Assembly (NCBI GenBank): GCA_963930645.1
Contig: OZ005649.1
Coordinates: forward strand, 385,941,887-386,005,886
Origin: Salticus scenicus
Lineage: Eukaryota; Arthropoda; Arachnida; Araneae; Salticidae
Length of the DNA: 64,000 nt
Direction of reading: 5' to 3'
The position numbers were made by a program, and so were the translations under genes. Of the stretch, positions 35,341 to 49,400 are shown piece after piece. Positions within the stretch are counted from its first letter, which is position 1. Every line of letters begins with the position of its first letter. The notes below the pieces were generated by a model. That model was not told where the DNA came from and ran no database searches. It was given only the letters and a program-made list of their open reading frames with translations.

Positions 35341-35785
35341 CGCTAAATTTCTCCTGAACTAGAACACCGATATGTTTTATTGTGGGCTCATTCTAAAGCT
35401 TGTGGAATGGAGAAGTGTTTGGTAAATTTGACCAATTGCAGCTTAAACGGTGTTTGCAGAATTGCCGGTTAAAAAATTTGGTGACAACACGATTTTAAAC
35501 TTCGCCAATGTTTAAGCGCTAAATTAAGGTATCCTGATGTAAATGGCGTCACCCGATAGGATATTTTCTGCTTTTCCAAATATGTGCTTATTTTGCGTGT
35601 AAGTCTTTCAGAAAACTCACAAATTTGGGTTTTTTCAGACGGGATGAAAAAAACAGATTTTTTTCTATCTATCATAATTCGGAAATGATTAGAGATAGGA
35701 CAGGGTTTCTATAGTGTTTTATGCTCCCCATGGGCTGTTCTATTACCTACTTTCGTTTGGCACATTATGTCAAACTCACCCTGTG
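35341..35785. repeat. Right terminal inverted repeat of the mariner-like element
   Basis: Reverse complement of 33273-33737. Between the transposase stop and this arm (35283-35340) are short direct repeats of GAGATCAGTGATGA. Confidence 0.85.
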
Positions 35786-35787
35786 TA

Positions 35788-36130
35788 CACTGATATACTC
35801 ACTTTTTAGTTTAGATGAACTTTAAGTGGGAGAAAGAAATGCCAGTGCACTGAAGGAGTTCTCCGAAAAATTCATTCAAGCTTCTCAAACAATCGAAGGA
35901 GCAGTATAATGTTCAAATATTGGTAAAAAAGATTTCATAGGTATAATTTATTTACTTTATCTTTAGTCTTAGTTTTAAGCAATTTACTGATGACCGCGTT
36001 TATAGTTTTTATTCAAATTTTTGAAAAGAAAACGCTATGCCCAATTCTCTGCCGAAATAAGTTTTACATATTCTGCACAAAACTCATATTTCCAGAGCGC
36101 TCATAGTAGCTCATTTTTAAACTGCAAAAG
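35788..36130. other. Spacer before the minisatellite
   Basis: About 340 bp of ordinary AT-rich DNA with no recognisable feature. Confidence 0.4.
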
Positions 36131-39100
36131 AAATGTGTAAACAAAGACCTTCAATGTAAAAAAGACATAAATGTAAACAAAGCGTATATACAGAGCATTG
36201 TATTTCATATAAATGTAAACAAACATTCTAAATGTATAAAAAAAAGATCTAAATGTAAATAAAGACCTTCATGTGAATAAAAACCAAAATAAACACAAAA
36301 GCTGTAAATGTAAACTAGGACCCTACATGTTAAGTCATAAATGTAAACAAAGGCTATAAATGTAAACAAAGACACAAAATGTAAACAAAGATGATAAACG
36401 TAGAAAGAGACCTAAATGTAAACAAAGACTACAAGTCTAAACAAGACTGTAAATGTAAACAAAGACTACAAATGTAAACAAGGACTACAAATGTAAACAA
36501 AGAGAGCACATGTAAACAAAACCTAAGTGTAAATTAAGACTAAATATAAACAAAGACTACAGATGTAAACAAAGTCTCTAAATGTAAATAAACACTACAA
36601 ATGTAAACAAAGACTAAATGTTAACAAAGACTCTAAATGTAAACAAAGACCACAAATCTAAACAAACACTGTAAATGTAAAAAGACTCCAAATGTAAACA
36701 AAGAATACAAATGTAAACAACCGCTGCAAATATAAACAAACACTGAAAGTGTAAACAGACAACAAATTTTTAAAAAGACTACAGATGTAAACAAACTACA
36801 AATGTAAACAAACACTCTAAATGTAAACAAACTCTAAACGTAAACAAAGACTTAAACGTAAACAAAGACTCCAAATGTAAACAAAGTCTATAAACTTAAA
36901 ACAACTACAAATGAAAAGAGAGACTCTAAATTCAAACAAAGATTTCAAATGTAAAAAAAAACTCTAAATATAAACAGTCTTTAAATGTAATCAAAGACTA
37001 CAAATGTAATCATTGACTACATATGTAAACAATGACTCTAAATGTAAACAAAGAGTCTAAATGCAAACGAACACTACCAATGTAAACAAAGACTACAAAT
37101 GTAAACAAAGACACTAAATGTAAAGAAAGACTACAAATATAAACAGACGGTATATTTGAACAAACACTGCAAATGGAAACGGAGATTTTAAATGTAAACA
37201 AAGACAAAATGTAAACAAAGACTACAATAAAAACAAAGACTACAAATGTAAACAAACACTGCAAATGTAAAAAGACTCCAAAAGTAAACAAAGACTCCAA
37301 ATGGAAACAAAGACTGCAAATGTAAACAAAGACTACAAATGTAAACAAACACTCTAAATGTAAATAATGTCTAAATGTAAACAGACTTCAAACGTAAAAA
37401 AAGACTCTAAATATAAACAAAGACTCTAAATGTAAACAAAGACAACAAATGTACACATTCTCTAAATTTAAACAAATATTCTAAATGTAAAAAAAGCATA
37501 AAAATGTAAACAGACACTAAATGCAAACAAAAACTACAGATGTTAACAGTCTCTTAATGTAAACAAAGACTCTAAATGTAAACAGACCCTAAATGTAAAA
37601 AAGACTACAAATGTACACATTCTAAATGTAAACAAAGACTACAAATATAAACAGACTCTAAATTTGAAAAAAGACTACAAATGTAAACGGAGACTCTAAA
37701 CGAAAACAAAGACTAAATGTAAACAGACCACAAATGTAAACGAAGACTCTAAAAGCAAAGAAAGTCTACAATTGTAAGCAAACACTGCAAATGAAAAATA
37801 CTCCAAACAGACTCTAAATGTAAACAAAGATTTTAAATGTAAACAAAGACTCAATGTAAGCAAAGTCTACATATGTAAACAAAAATTCCAAATATAACCA
37901 GACCCTAAATATAAAGAACTACAAATGTAAACAAAGACTACAAGTGTAAACAAAGACTCAAAATGTAAACAAAGACTAAATGTAAACAATGACTTAAAAT
38001 GTAAAAAAATTCTACTGTAAACAAAGACTACATATGCAAAAAATATTCCAAACGAAAACAAACTCTATATGAAACAAAGAAAACAAATATAACCAAAAAC
38101 TAAAACTGTCAACAAAGACTCTAAATGTAAAAAAAGACTACAAATGTAAACAAAGACTGTAAACAAAGACTACAGATGTAAACAAAGACTACAAATGCAA
38201 ACTAACGCAAAGTGTAAAAAAACTCTAAATGCAAACAAAAACTGCAGATGTCACTCTCTAAATGTAAACAGACACTAAATGTAAACAGACACAGAATGTA
38301 AAAAAGACTACAAATATAAAATCTCTGAATGTAAACAAAGACTACAAATATAAACAGAGACACTAAATTTGAAAAAAGACTACAAATGTAAACGCAGGCT
38401 CTAAATGTAAAAAAAGACTACAAATGTAAACAAAGACTCTAAATGTAAACAAAGTCAACAAATGTAAGAAAGACTACAAATGTAAACAGCCCCAAAATGT
38501 AAACAAAGATTTTAACTGTAAACATAGACACAATGTAAGCAAAGACTACAAATGTAATCACAAATTCTAAATATGAACAGATTCTAAATGTAAACAACTA
38601 TAAATGTAAACAAATACAAATATAAACAAAGGCTCTAAATGGAAACAAAGACTACAAATGTAAACAAAGACACTAAATGTAAACAAAGACTACAAATGCA
38701 AACAAAGAGTACAAATCTAAACAGACTCTAAATGTAAATAATAAATAAAAATGTAAACAACCACTCTAAATGAAAACAAAGTATACAAATGTAAAGAACT
38801 GCTCTAAATATAAACAAAGACAATAAATTTAAACACTCTAAAATTTAAGACTCTAAATGTAAATAAAGAATACAAACGTTAACAAACTCTAAATGTAAAC
38901 AAAGACTACAAATGCAAACAAACACTTCAAATGTAAAAAGACTCTAAATGTAAAAAAAAACTACAAATATTAAAAAACACTGCAAATGTAAACAGACTGC
39001 AAATGTAAACGAAGACAACAAATGTAAACAAAGACTAAAAATGTAAACAAGTACTCTAAATGTAAACAAATCTAAATGTAAAAAAGACTACAAATTTGAA

Positions 39101-39509
39101 CTAACACTGCAAATGTAAAAAGACTACAAATTTAAAAAAAGACTATACATGTAAACAATCACTCTAAATGTAAACGAAATCTAAATGTAAACAGACATAA
39201 AATGTAAACAAAAACTCTAAATGTAAACAAAGACTCTAAATGTAAACAGACAACAAATGAAAAGAGATTCTAAATGTAAATATAGATTGCAAATGTAAAC
39301 AGACTAAATATAAACAATCTGTAAATATAAACTATGACTACAAACATAAACAAAGACTCTAAATGTAAACAAAGAATATACATGCAAACAATGACTCTAA
39401 ATGTAAACAAACATCATCGATGTAAATAAAGACAACAAATGTAAATAAGACTACAAGTATAAACAAAGGCTCTAAGTGTAAAAAAAACTACAAATGTGAT
39501 CATAGGCTC

Positions 39510-40325
39510 TGTGGTGGTACTTTTTATTTTATTTAATAATGGATAGAGGTTGCCTTTAATTTAAAACAAAATATGTTAACAAATTGTGATCGTATGAAAT
39601 AATGATGAGTTAACCCTAGGCTTTGATCTGATCATACATGGGTACATACCAAGCATAAGATAAATTCAATTTTTTATTTTTTTTAAAGATATTTTAAAGT
39701 TTAGAATAAAACATACCCAGTCTTGAAAAAAAGGAAAGGCAGTCTTCAATTCCAATTTAGGAGTATTTATTAAGATTAATTGGCTTCCCCACTTCAAGAA
39801 TGCAGAATCCGTACAACTGTTATAAATCTCAAATCTCTAATACATAGCCATGCTTCTTTAAAATAAATTCAAGATACTTCACAAAATATTTATATAAAAA
39901 AATCATCTCCGGTCACTGTCACAATTTAGTTTCAAGTCATAATAACCGTGTGGGACCACATATATAAAAATAACGGTAAAATATAACGTACGGACGCAAG
40001 TGCCCGGCCATTCTTCTCTGTACCAAGGTGGAACACCAACTGACTGATTTTTAAATTTTAAAAATCGCTCCTAAAGAAAAAACAGGTCCGCACATCTAAA
40101 ATCACGGATACGCGATTTGGATTCGTTAATCGGACCGCAAAAGTAACCAATTAAACAGTTCGCGCACGCAAGAGAAACAATCGCCGATTCTCCCGTTGAC
40201 AAGTGTCGCGGGAAGCAAACTTTACAGGGTGCGTTGAGCCAGGAACGAACGGCTGCGATGAGATGCCTGCAAAACGATGTATTTTGGCATAGGAATTAAA
40301 CAAGAGGTGATGTATTTACATCACA
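39510..40325. mobile_element. Solo LTR (816 bp) inserted in the minisatellite
   Basis: The insertion begins TGTGGTGGTAC and ends ACATCACA, the TG...CA ends of a retrotransposon LTR with a short inverted repeat (TGTGRTG). It is flanked by GGCTC on both sides (39505-39509 and 40326-40330), a 5-bp target duplication as made by Gypsy or BEL/Pao integrases. TATATAAAAA (39961-39970) could be its TATA box. The right third is GC-richer and unlike the array. No internal retroviral-type genes are present, so the element was reduced by LTR-LTR recombination. Orientation is taken as plus from the TATA box only. Confidence 0.85.
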
Positions 40326-43300
40326 GGCTCTAAATGTAAGCAATGACTGCAAATATAAACAGACTCTAAATTTGAACAAAGAGTACAATTCTAAACTGAG
40401 ATACTAAATGTAAACAAAGACAAAATGTAACGAAAGACAACAATAAAAACACTCTAAATGTAAACAAAGACCGCAACTGTAAACAAACACTGCAAATGTA
40501 TAAATACTCCAAATGTAAGCAAAGACTACAAATGTAAACAAACACTGCAATTGTAAACAAACACTGCAAATGTAAACAGTCTACAAATATAAAAAAGACT
40601 ACAGATGTAAACAAAGACTTTAAATGTAAACAAAATCTCTAAATTAAAACAAACTCTGAATGTAAACAAAGACTAGTAATGTAAACAAAGACCACAAATG
40701 CAAGCAAAGACTACAAATCTAAACAAAGACTCTAAATGTAAGCCAAGAATACAAATGTAAACAACCGCTCAAAATAAAAACGAAGTCTCCAAATTTAAAC
40801 AAACTCTCGAAATGTAAATAAAGACTTCAAATGTAAACAAACACTGCAAATGTAAAAAGACTCCAAATGTAAACAAAGACTACAAATGTAAACAAACACT
40901 GCAAATGTAAACAGACTTCAAATGTAAACAAAGGCTCTTAATTTAAACAGAATACAAATGAAAAGAGACTCTAAATGTAAACAAAGATTACAAAATAAAC
41001 AGACTAATTATAAACAAAATCTCTAAATGTTAACAAAGACTGCAGATGTAAACAAAGACTCTAAATGTAAACAAAGAATACATATGCAAACAGTGACTCT
41101 AAATGTAAAAAAACACTACCGATGTAAACAAAGACAACAAATGTAAACAAAGCCTATAAATATAAACAAAGACTCTAAGTGTAAACAAAGACTACAAATG
41201 CAAGCATAGGCTCAAAATATAAACAAAGGCTAGAAATATAAAGAGACTCTAAATTTGAACAAAGACTACAAATGTAAACGGATCTAGTAAATATTAACAA
41301 AAACAAAATGTAAACAAAGACTACTATGAAAACAAAGACTCTAAATATAAACAAAGACTGCAACTCTATACAAACACTGCAAATGTAAAAATACTCCAAA
41401 TGTGAATAAAGATTGCAAATGTAAACAGACTACAAATTTAAAAAAGACTACAGATGTGAACAAAGACTACAAATGTAAACAAATTCTAAATGTAAACAAA
41501 CACTTGTAATGTAAACAAGGACCACAAATGCAAGCAAAGACTACAAATCTAAACAAGGACTCTAAATGTAATCATAAGTACAAGTGTAAATAACCGCTCT
41601 AAATATAAACAAATTCAGTAAATGTAAAAAAGACTTCTAACGTTAACAAAGTCTAAATGTAAACAAAGACTACAAATGTAAACAAACACTTCAAATTTAA
41701 AAAGACTCCAAATGACAACAAGGACTACAAAGGACTATAAATGTAATCAAAGATTACAAATGTAAACAAAGACTAAATATAAACAAACTCTCTAAGTATT
41801 AACAAAGACTACAGATGTAAACAAAGACTCTAAATGTATGCAAAGAATACACATGCAAACAATGACTCTAAATTTTAAAAGACACAACCGATATAAACAA
41901 AGACAACAAATGTAAATAGACTATAAATATAAACAAACACTCTAAGTGTAAACAAAGACTATAAATGTAAACAAACACTCTAAGTGTAAACAAAGACTAC
42001 AAATGTAAGCATAGGCTCTAAATGAAAACAAAGTCTAGAAATATAAACAGACGCTAAATTTGAACAAAGACTACAAATGTAAACGGAGATAATGTAAACA
42101 AAAACAATATGTAAACAAAGACTACAATAAAGACAAAGACTCTAAATATAAAAAAAAGACTACAACTGTAAACAAACACTGCAAATGTAAAATTACTCCA
42201 AATGTAAACAAAAACTACAATGTAAAAAAACCCTGCAAATGTAAACGAACACTGCAAATGTAAACAGACAACAAATTTAAAAAAGACTACAGATGTAAAC
42301 AAACAATACAAATGTAAACAAACTCTCTAAATGAAAGCAAACTCTAAATGTAAATAAAGAGTTCAAACGCACACAGACTCTAAATGTAAACAAAGTCTCT
42401 AAATGTAAACAGACTACAATGGAAAACAGAGACTCTAAACGTAAACAAAGACTACAAATGTAATCATAGACTACAAATGGAAACGGAGATTATAAATGTA
42501 AACAAAAACAAAATGTAAAGAAAGACTACAATAAATACAAACTCGAAATTTAAACAGACTACAAATGTAAACAAACAATGCAAATATAAATAGACCCCAA
42601 ATGTAAGCAAAGACTACAAATGTATTCAGACTACTGATGTAAACATATTCTAAATTTAAACAAAGACTCTAAATGTAAACACATAAAAATGCAAACAGAC
42701 TCTAAATGCAAATAAAAACTACAGATATAAACTGTCTCTAAATGTAAACAGACGCTAAATGTAAAGAAAGACTACAAATGTAAACACTCTAAATGTAAAC
42801 AAAGACTACAAATATAAACAGAGACTCTAAATTTGAAAAGAGACTATAAATGTAAACGGAGACTAAATATAAACAATGACTAGAAATGTAAACAAAGACA
42901 CTAAATGTAAACAAAGAATAGAACTGTAAACAAAGACTCTTAATGTAAACAAAATCTGCAAATGTAACAAAGAATACAAATGTGAATAGACTCTAAATGT
43001 AAACCAAGATTTTAAATGTAAACAAAGACTCAATGCAAGCAAAGACTACAAATGTAAGCAAAGACTACAAATGTAAACAAAAATTCTAAATATAAACAGA
43101 TTCTAAATGTAAACAACTACAAATGTAAATAAAGAATACAAATATAAACAAAGGCTATAAATGTAAACAAAGACTACAAATGTAAACAAAGACTAGTAAT
43201 ATAAACAATGACTACAAATGCAAAAAAGAGTACAAATGGAAACAAAGAGTACAAATCTAAACAAAGACTCTAAAAGTGAAGAAAGAATACAAACGTAAAC

Positions 43301-44000
43301 AACCTCTCTAAATATAAACAAAGACTACAAATTTAAACAAAGTCTCTAAATGTAAATAAAGACTTCAAACGTTAACAAACTCTAAATGTAAACAAAGACT
43401 ACAAACGTAAACAAACACTGAAAATGTAAAAAGACTCCAAATGTAAACAAAGTCTACAAACGTAAACAAAATCTGCAAATGTAAATAGACTTCAAATGTA
43501 AACAAAGACTGAAAAAGGAAACAAAGACTGTAAACGTAAACAAAGAATACACATGCAAACAAAGACTCTAAATGTAAACAAACACAACCGGTGTAAACAA
43601 AGACATCAAATGTAAACAGAAACTACAAACATAAACAAAGACTCTAAGTGTTAACAAAGTCTAGAAATGTAAGCATAGGCTCTAAATGTAAAAAAAGACT
43701 AGAAAAGTAAAAAACAAAGAAAATGTAAAAAGACTCCAAATGTAAACAAACACTGCAAATATAAAAAAAACACTGCAGAAAAACCTGCAAATGTAAACAG
43801 ACTACAAATTTTTAAAAGACTACAGATGTAACAAAATACTTCAAATGTAAACAAACTCCCTAAATGAAAACATACACTAAATCTAAACAAAGACTTTAAA
43901 TGTAAACAATGACTCTTAATGTAAACAAAGTCTATAGACTACAAATGAAAAGAGAGACTCTAAATGTAAACAAATGTAAACAAGATTACAAATGTTATCA

Positions 44001-44157
44001 TAGACGATATATGCAAACAATGTCTCTAAACGTAAACAAAGACTACAAATGTTATCATAGACGACATATGCAAACAATGTCTCTAAATGTAAACAAAGAC
44101 TACAAATGTTACCATAGACGACATATGCATGCAATGTCTTTAAATGTAAACAAAGTA
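44001..44157. repeat. 57-bp higher-order repeat, three copies
   Basis: TAGACGAcATATGCAAACAA-type blocks start at 44001, 44058 and 44115. The period of exactly 57 bp equals three 19-bp monomers and copies differ at few positions, so three-monomer units were amplified together. Confidence 0.9.
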
Positions 44158-46234
44158 TCTAAATATAAACGAACACTACCAATTTAAACAAAGACTACAA
44201 AATTTAACAGACACTAAATTTGAACAGAGACTACAAATGCAAACTGAGATTCAAAGACAATATGTAAACAAAGTCTACAGAAAAAACAAATACTACATAT
44301 GTAAACAAACACTGAAAATGAAAAAAGACTCCAAATTTAAACAAATAACACAGATGTAAACAAACACTACAAATGTAAACAAGCTCTAAATGTAAACAAA
44401 AAATACAAATGTGATCAGACAACAAATGTAAACATTCTAAATGTAAACAAAGACAACAAATGTACACACACTCTAAATTTAAACAAAGGCTCTAAATGTA
44501 AGCAAAGCATAAAAATGTAAACAGACACTAAATGCAAACAAAAACAACAGGTGTTAACAGTCTCTATATGTAAACAAAGACTCTTAATGTATACAAAGGC
44601 TACGAATGTAAACACTCTAAATATAAACAAAGACTACAAATATAAACTAAACAGACTCTAAATTTTAAAAAAGACTACAAATGTAAGCGGAGACTCTAAA
44701 TGTAAACAAAGACTAAATGTGAGCAAAGACTACAAATGTAAACAAAGACTCTAAATGTAAACAAATTTTTAATATGTAAACAAAGACTACAAATGTAAAC
44801 AAAGACTAAATGTAAACAAAGACATAAATTGTAAACAGATTCTAACTATAAACAAAGACTACATTTGCAAAAAAAGATTCCAAACGAAAACAAACTCTAT
44901 ATGAAAACAAAGACAACAAATATAACCAGACTAAAAATGTCAACAAACAATCTAAATGTAAACAAAGACTACAGACGTAAACAAAGACTACAAATGCAAA
45001 CAAACTCTCTAAATGTAAACAAACTCTAAATGCAAACAAAGACAACAAAAGTAAACATACTCAAATTTTTAACAAAGACTAGAAAGGCAAACAGACTCTA
45101 ATTGCAAACAAAAACTACAGATGTAAACTCTCTATATTTAAACAAAGACTACAAATATAAACAGACTCTAAATTTGATAAGACTACAAATGTAAACGGAG
45201 ACTCTAAATGAAAACGAAGACTTAATGTAAACAAAGTCAACAAATGTAAACGAAGACTCTAAATATAAACAAAGACTACAAATGTAAACAATCTAAATGT
45301 AAACAAAGACTACAAATAGAAACAGAGACTCTAAATTTGAAAAAAAACTACAAATGTAAACAAAGACTACAAATGTAAACAAAGACTCTAAATGTAAATA
45401 AAGATTTTAAATGTAAACAAAGTCTCAATGTAAGCAAAGTCTACTGATGGAATCAGACTACGAATGTAAACAAAGACTCTAAATGTAAACAAAGACTCAA
45501 TGTAAGCAAAGTCTACAATAAAAAGAGACTACAAATGTAAACAAACACTACAAATGTAAATAGACTCCAAATATAAACAAAAACTACAAACGTAAACAAA
45601 GGCTCTAAATATAAACAAAGACTCTAAATGTAAACAAAAACTACGATTGTAATCAGACTATAAATGTAAACACTCAAAATATAAACAAAGTCTTCAAATG
45701 TAAAAAAAGACTCTAAATGTAAACAAAAACTACAAATGTAAGCAAAGTCTTAAAATGTAAACAAAAACTACACGTATAAAAACTAAATGTATACAGACTG
45801 TATTGTAAACATACCCTAAGTAAACATACCCTAACAAATGTACACATACTCTAAATTTAAACAAACACTCAAAATGTAAACAAGGCATAAAAATGTAAAC
45901 AGTCTCTGAATGCAAACAAAAACAACAGATGTTAACAGTCTCTATATGTAAACAAAGACACTAAATGTAAACAGACTCTAAATGTAAAAAAAGACTACAA
46001 ATGTAAACACTCTAATTGTAAACAAAGACTACAAATGTAAACAGAGACTCTAAATGTAAACCAAGACTAAATGTAAACAAAGACTACAAATGTAAACGAA
46101 GACTTTAAATGTAAACAAAAACTACAAATGTAACAGACTATATATATAAACACTCTTAATATAAACAAAGATTTGAAATGTAAACAAAGACTTATTGTAA
46201 GCAAAGACTACAAATGTAACCAAGCACTACAATT

Positions 46235-46492
46235 GTAGAAAGAAATTAAAACTTCTTCACACACCATAAATTTTGTCAGAAACACCGGTTTCGAAAGTAC
46301 GTAGCCTTTCTTCATCAAGGGCAAAAAACACGTGCTACTCCCTTGATGCACCTGATGCATATTTTTTTGCATCTGATGAAGAAAGTCTACGTCATTTCAA
46401 AACCGTTTGTGCTGACTTAAAATTTATGGTGTCTGAAAAAGTTTTAAATTTTTTCTGTTGATTGTACGCCAGTTTTTTTTATTTAGTTTTGG
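46235..46492. mobile_element. Foldback element in the minisatellite, copy 1
   Basis: The left arm (GAAATTAAAACTTCTTCACA, ACCGGTTTCGAAAGTACGTA, GCCTTTCTTCATC) is inverted in the right arm (GATGAAGAAAGTCTACGTCA, ACTTAAAATTTATGGTGTCT), with GATGCACCTGATGCAT-type repeats between. The right side extends past the inverted part (GATTGTACGCCAG and following T-rich text). Flanking array sequence equals that around the copy at 50876. The CTGATGA-stem-GAAA text in the right arm recalls one half of a hammerhead ribozyme, but here it is mutated (TTTCAAAACC). Confidence 0.75.
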
Positions 46493-49400
46493 TGACAGCA
46501 AATGTGAAAAAAATTCTAAATATAAACAGATTCTAAATGTATAAAACTACAAACGAAAACAAAGAATACAAATATAAACAAAGGCTCTAAATGAAAACAA
46601 AGACTAATATAGTAAACAAAGACACTAAATGTAAACAAAGACTGCAAATGCAAACAAAGATTACAATTCTAACCAAAGTCTCTAAATGTAAACAAAGAAT
46701 ACAAATGTAAACAACCGCTCTAAATACAAAGACTACAAATTTAAACAGACTGTAAATGTAAATAAAGACTACAAACGTTAACAAACTCTAAATGTAAACA
46801 AAGACTACAAATGTAAACAAAGACTCTTAATGTAAATAAAGAAAACACATGCAAGCAAAGATTTTAAATATAAACAAACTCTACAAATGTAAACAAAGAC
46901 TACAAATGTAAACAAAGACTACAAATACAAACAAAGACTCTAAGCGTAAACGAGGACTAGAAATGTAAGTATAGGCTCTAAAAATAAGCAAAGGCTATAA
47001 ATATAACATACTCTAAATTTCAGCAAAGACTACAAATGTAAACGGAGATTCTAAATGTAAACAAAGACAAAATGAGAACAAAGACTGGAAATGTAAAAAA
47101 AACACTGCAAAAGTAAAAAGTATCCAAATGTAAACAAACACTGCAAATGTAAACAGACTACAAATTTCAAAAAAGTCTACAGATGTAAACAAAAAATACA
47201 AGTGTAAACAAACGCTCTAAATGTAAACAAAGTCTAAATGTAAACAAAGACTTCAAACGTAAACAGACTCTAAATATAAACAAAGACTCTAATTGTAAAG
47301 AAAAACTACAAATGTAATCTGACTACAAATATAAACGCTCTATATGTTAACAAACTCTACTAATGTAAAAAAAGACTAAATGTAAAGAAAGACAACAAAA
47401 GTAAACCTACTCAAAATTTAAACGAAGACTCTAAATGTAAACAAAGCATAAAAATGAAACAGACTCTAAATGCAAACAAAATCTAGAGATGTAAACAGTC
47501 TCTTAATGTAAACAACGACTAAAAATATAAACAGTTACTCTAAATTGGAAAAATAAACTACAAATGTAAACAGAGACTCTAAATGTAAACAATGGCTAAA
47601 TGTAAACAAAGACTACGAATGTAAAAGTACTCTAAATGTAAACAAAGACTACAAATGTATATAAAGACACTAAAAGTAAACGAAGTCTGCAAATGTAACA
47701 AAGACTTAAAATGTAAACAGATTCTGACTCTAAAGAAAAAGATTACAAACGAAAACAAAGGTAACAAATGACTAAAAATGTCAACAAAGACTCTAAATGT
47801 AAACAAAGACTTCAAATGTAAACAAAGACTGTAAACAGAGACTACACATGTAAACAAAGACTACAAATGCAAACAAACACTAAATGTAAACAAAGACTTC
47901 AAAGGTAAACATAGATTAGAAATATAAACAAAGACTCTGAATGTAAACTAAGCCAACAACTGTAAATATACTGAAAATTTAAACACTCTAAATGTAAACA
48001 AAGCATAAAAATGGAAACAGATTCTAAACGCAAAAACTACGAATGTAAACAAAGTCTCTAAATGTAAACAAAGACTACAAAAGTAAACTCTCTAAATGTA
48101 AACACAGACTACCAATATAAATAGAGACTCTAAATTTGAACAAAGATTACAAATGTAAACGGAAACTCTAAATGTAAACAAAGACTACAAAAGTAAACGA
48201 AGACTAAATGTAAACAAAAACTACAATTGTAAACAAAGACTCTAAATATAAACAAAGTCTATAAATGTAAACAAAGACTACAAATGCAAAGACTCTAAAT
48301 GTAAACAAAGGTTTTAAATGTAAACAAACACTCAATGTAAGCAGAGACTACAAATGTAAACAAAGTCTAAATGTAAACAAAGACTTAAAATATAAAAAGA
48401 TTCTAAGTGTAAACAAAAACTACAAACGTAAACAAAGACACTAAACATAAACAAACTCTACCGATGTAAAGAAAGACAACAAATGTAAACACTCTAAATG
48501 TAAACAAAGACTACAAATGTAAACAAAGGCTCTAATTGTAAACAAAGAATACAAATGTAAACAAAGGCTCTAATTGTAAACAAAGAATACAAATGTAAAC
48601 AACCGCTCTAACTGTAAACAAAGACTACAAATTTAAACAAAGACTCTAAATGTAAATAAAGACAATAAACGTTAACAAACTCTAAATGTAAACAAAGACT
48701 ACAAATGTAAACAAACGCTGCAAATGTAAAAACACTCCAAATATAAACAACGACTACAAATGTAAACAAACACTGTAAATGTAAATAAATTTAAAATGTA
48801 AACAAAGACTCTAAATGTATACAGAATACAAATAAAAAGAGACTTTAAATGTAAACAAAGATTACAAATCTAAACAAAAACCCTAAATATAAACTGTCTC
48901 TAAATGTAAGACTACAAATGTAAACAAAGGCTCTAAATGTAAACAAAGAATACACATGCAAACAAACACTCTAAATGTAAACAAAAACTACGGATTTAAA
49001 AAAAGACAACAAATGTAACCCAAGTCTATAAGTATAAACAAAGACTCTAAGTGTAAACAAAGGCAACAAATGTAAGCATAGGCTCAAAATATAAACAAAG
49101 ACTACAAATGTAAACAAACACTGAAAATGTAAGCAAACACTGCAAACATCAACAGACTACAAATTTTTAAATGACTACAGATATAAGCAAAGACTACAAA
49201 TATAAACAAACACTCTAAATGTAAACAAACTCTAAATGTAAGCAAAGACTTTAAACCTATACAAACACTATAAATGTAAATAAAGTATATAATTGTAAAT
49301 AGACAAAAATGAAAAGAGAGACTATAAATGTAAACAAAGATTACAAATGTAAACAAAATCTCTAAATGTAAACAAAGAATCTAAATGTAAACAAAGAATC

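Larger units (their letters stand above)
33273..35785 (+). mobile_element. Mariner-like element with ~460-bp terminal inverted repeats
   Basis: The left end (ACAGGGTGAGTTTGACATAA from 33274) and right end (complement, to 35784) are inverted repeats that remain alignable with few changes up to about 33737 and 35341. TA dinucleotides at 33271-33272 and 35786-35787 fit the TA duplication of the IS630/Tc1/mariner superfamily. Between the arms lie a TATA promoter (33900), a possible 5' UTR intron and one transposase frame (34242-35282). The terminal repeats are far longer than the 25-30 bp of typical mariners. Confidence 0.9.

Noticed and set aside
46273..46461. 62-codon plus-strand frame in the foldback element
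   Set aside because: It runs through both inverted arms of the element; the coding look comes from the palindrome, and the second copy does not keep the frame.
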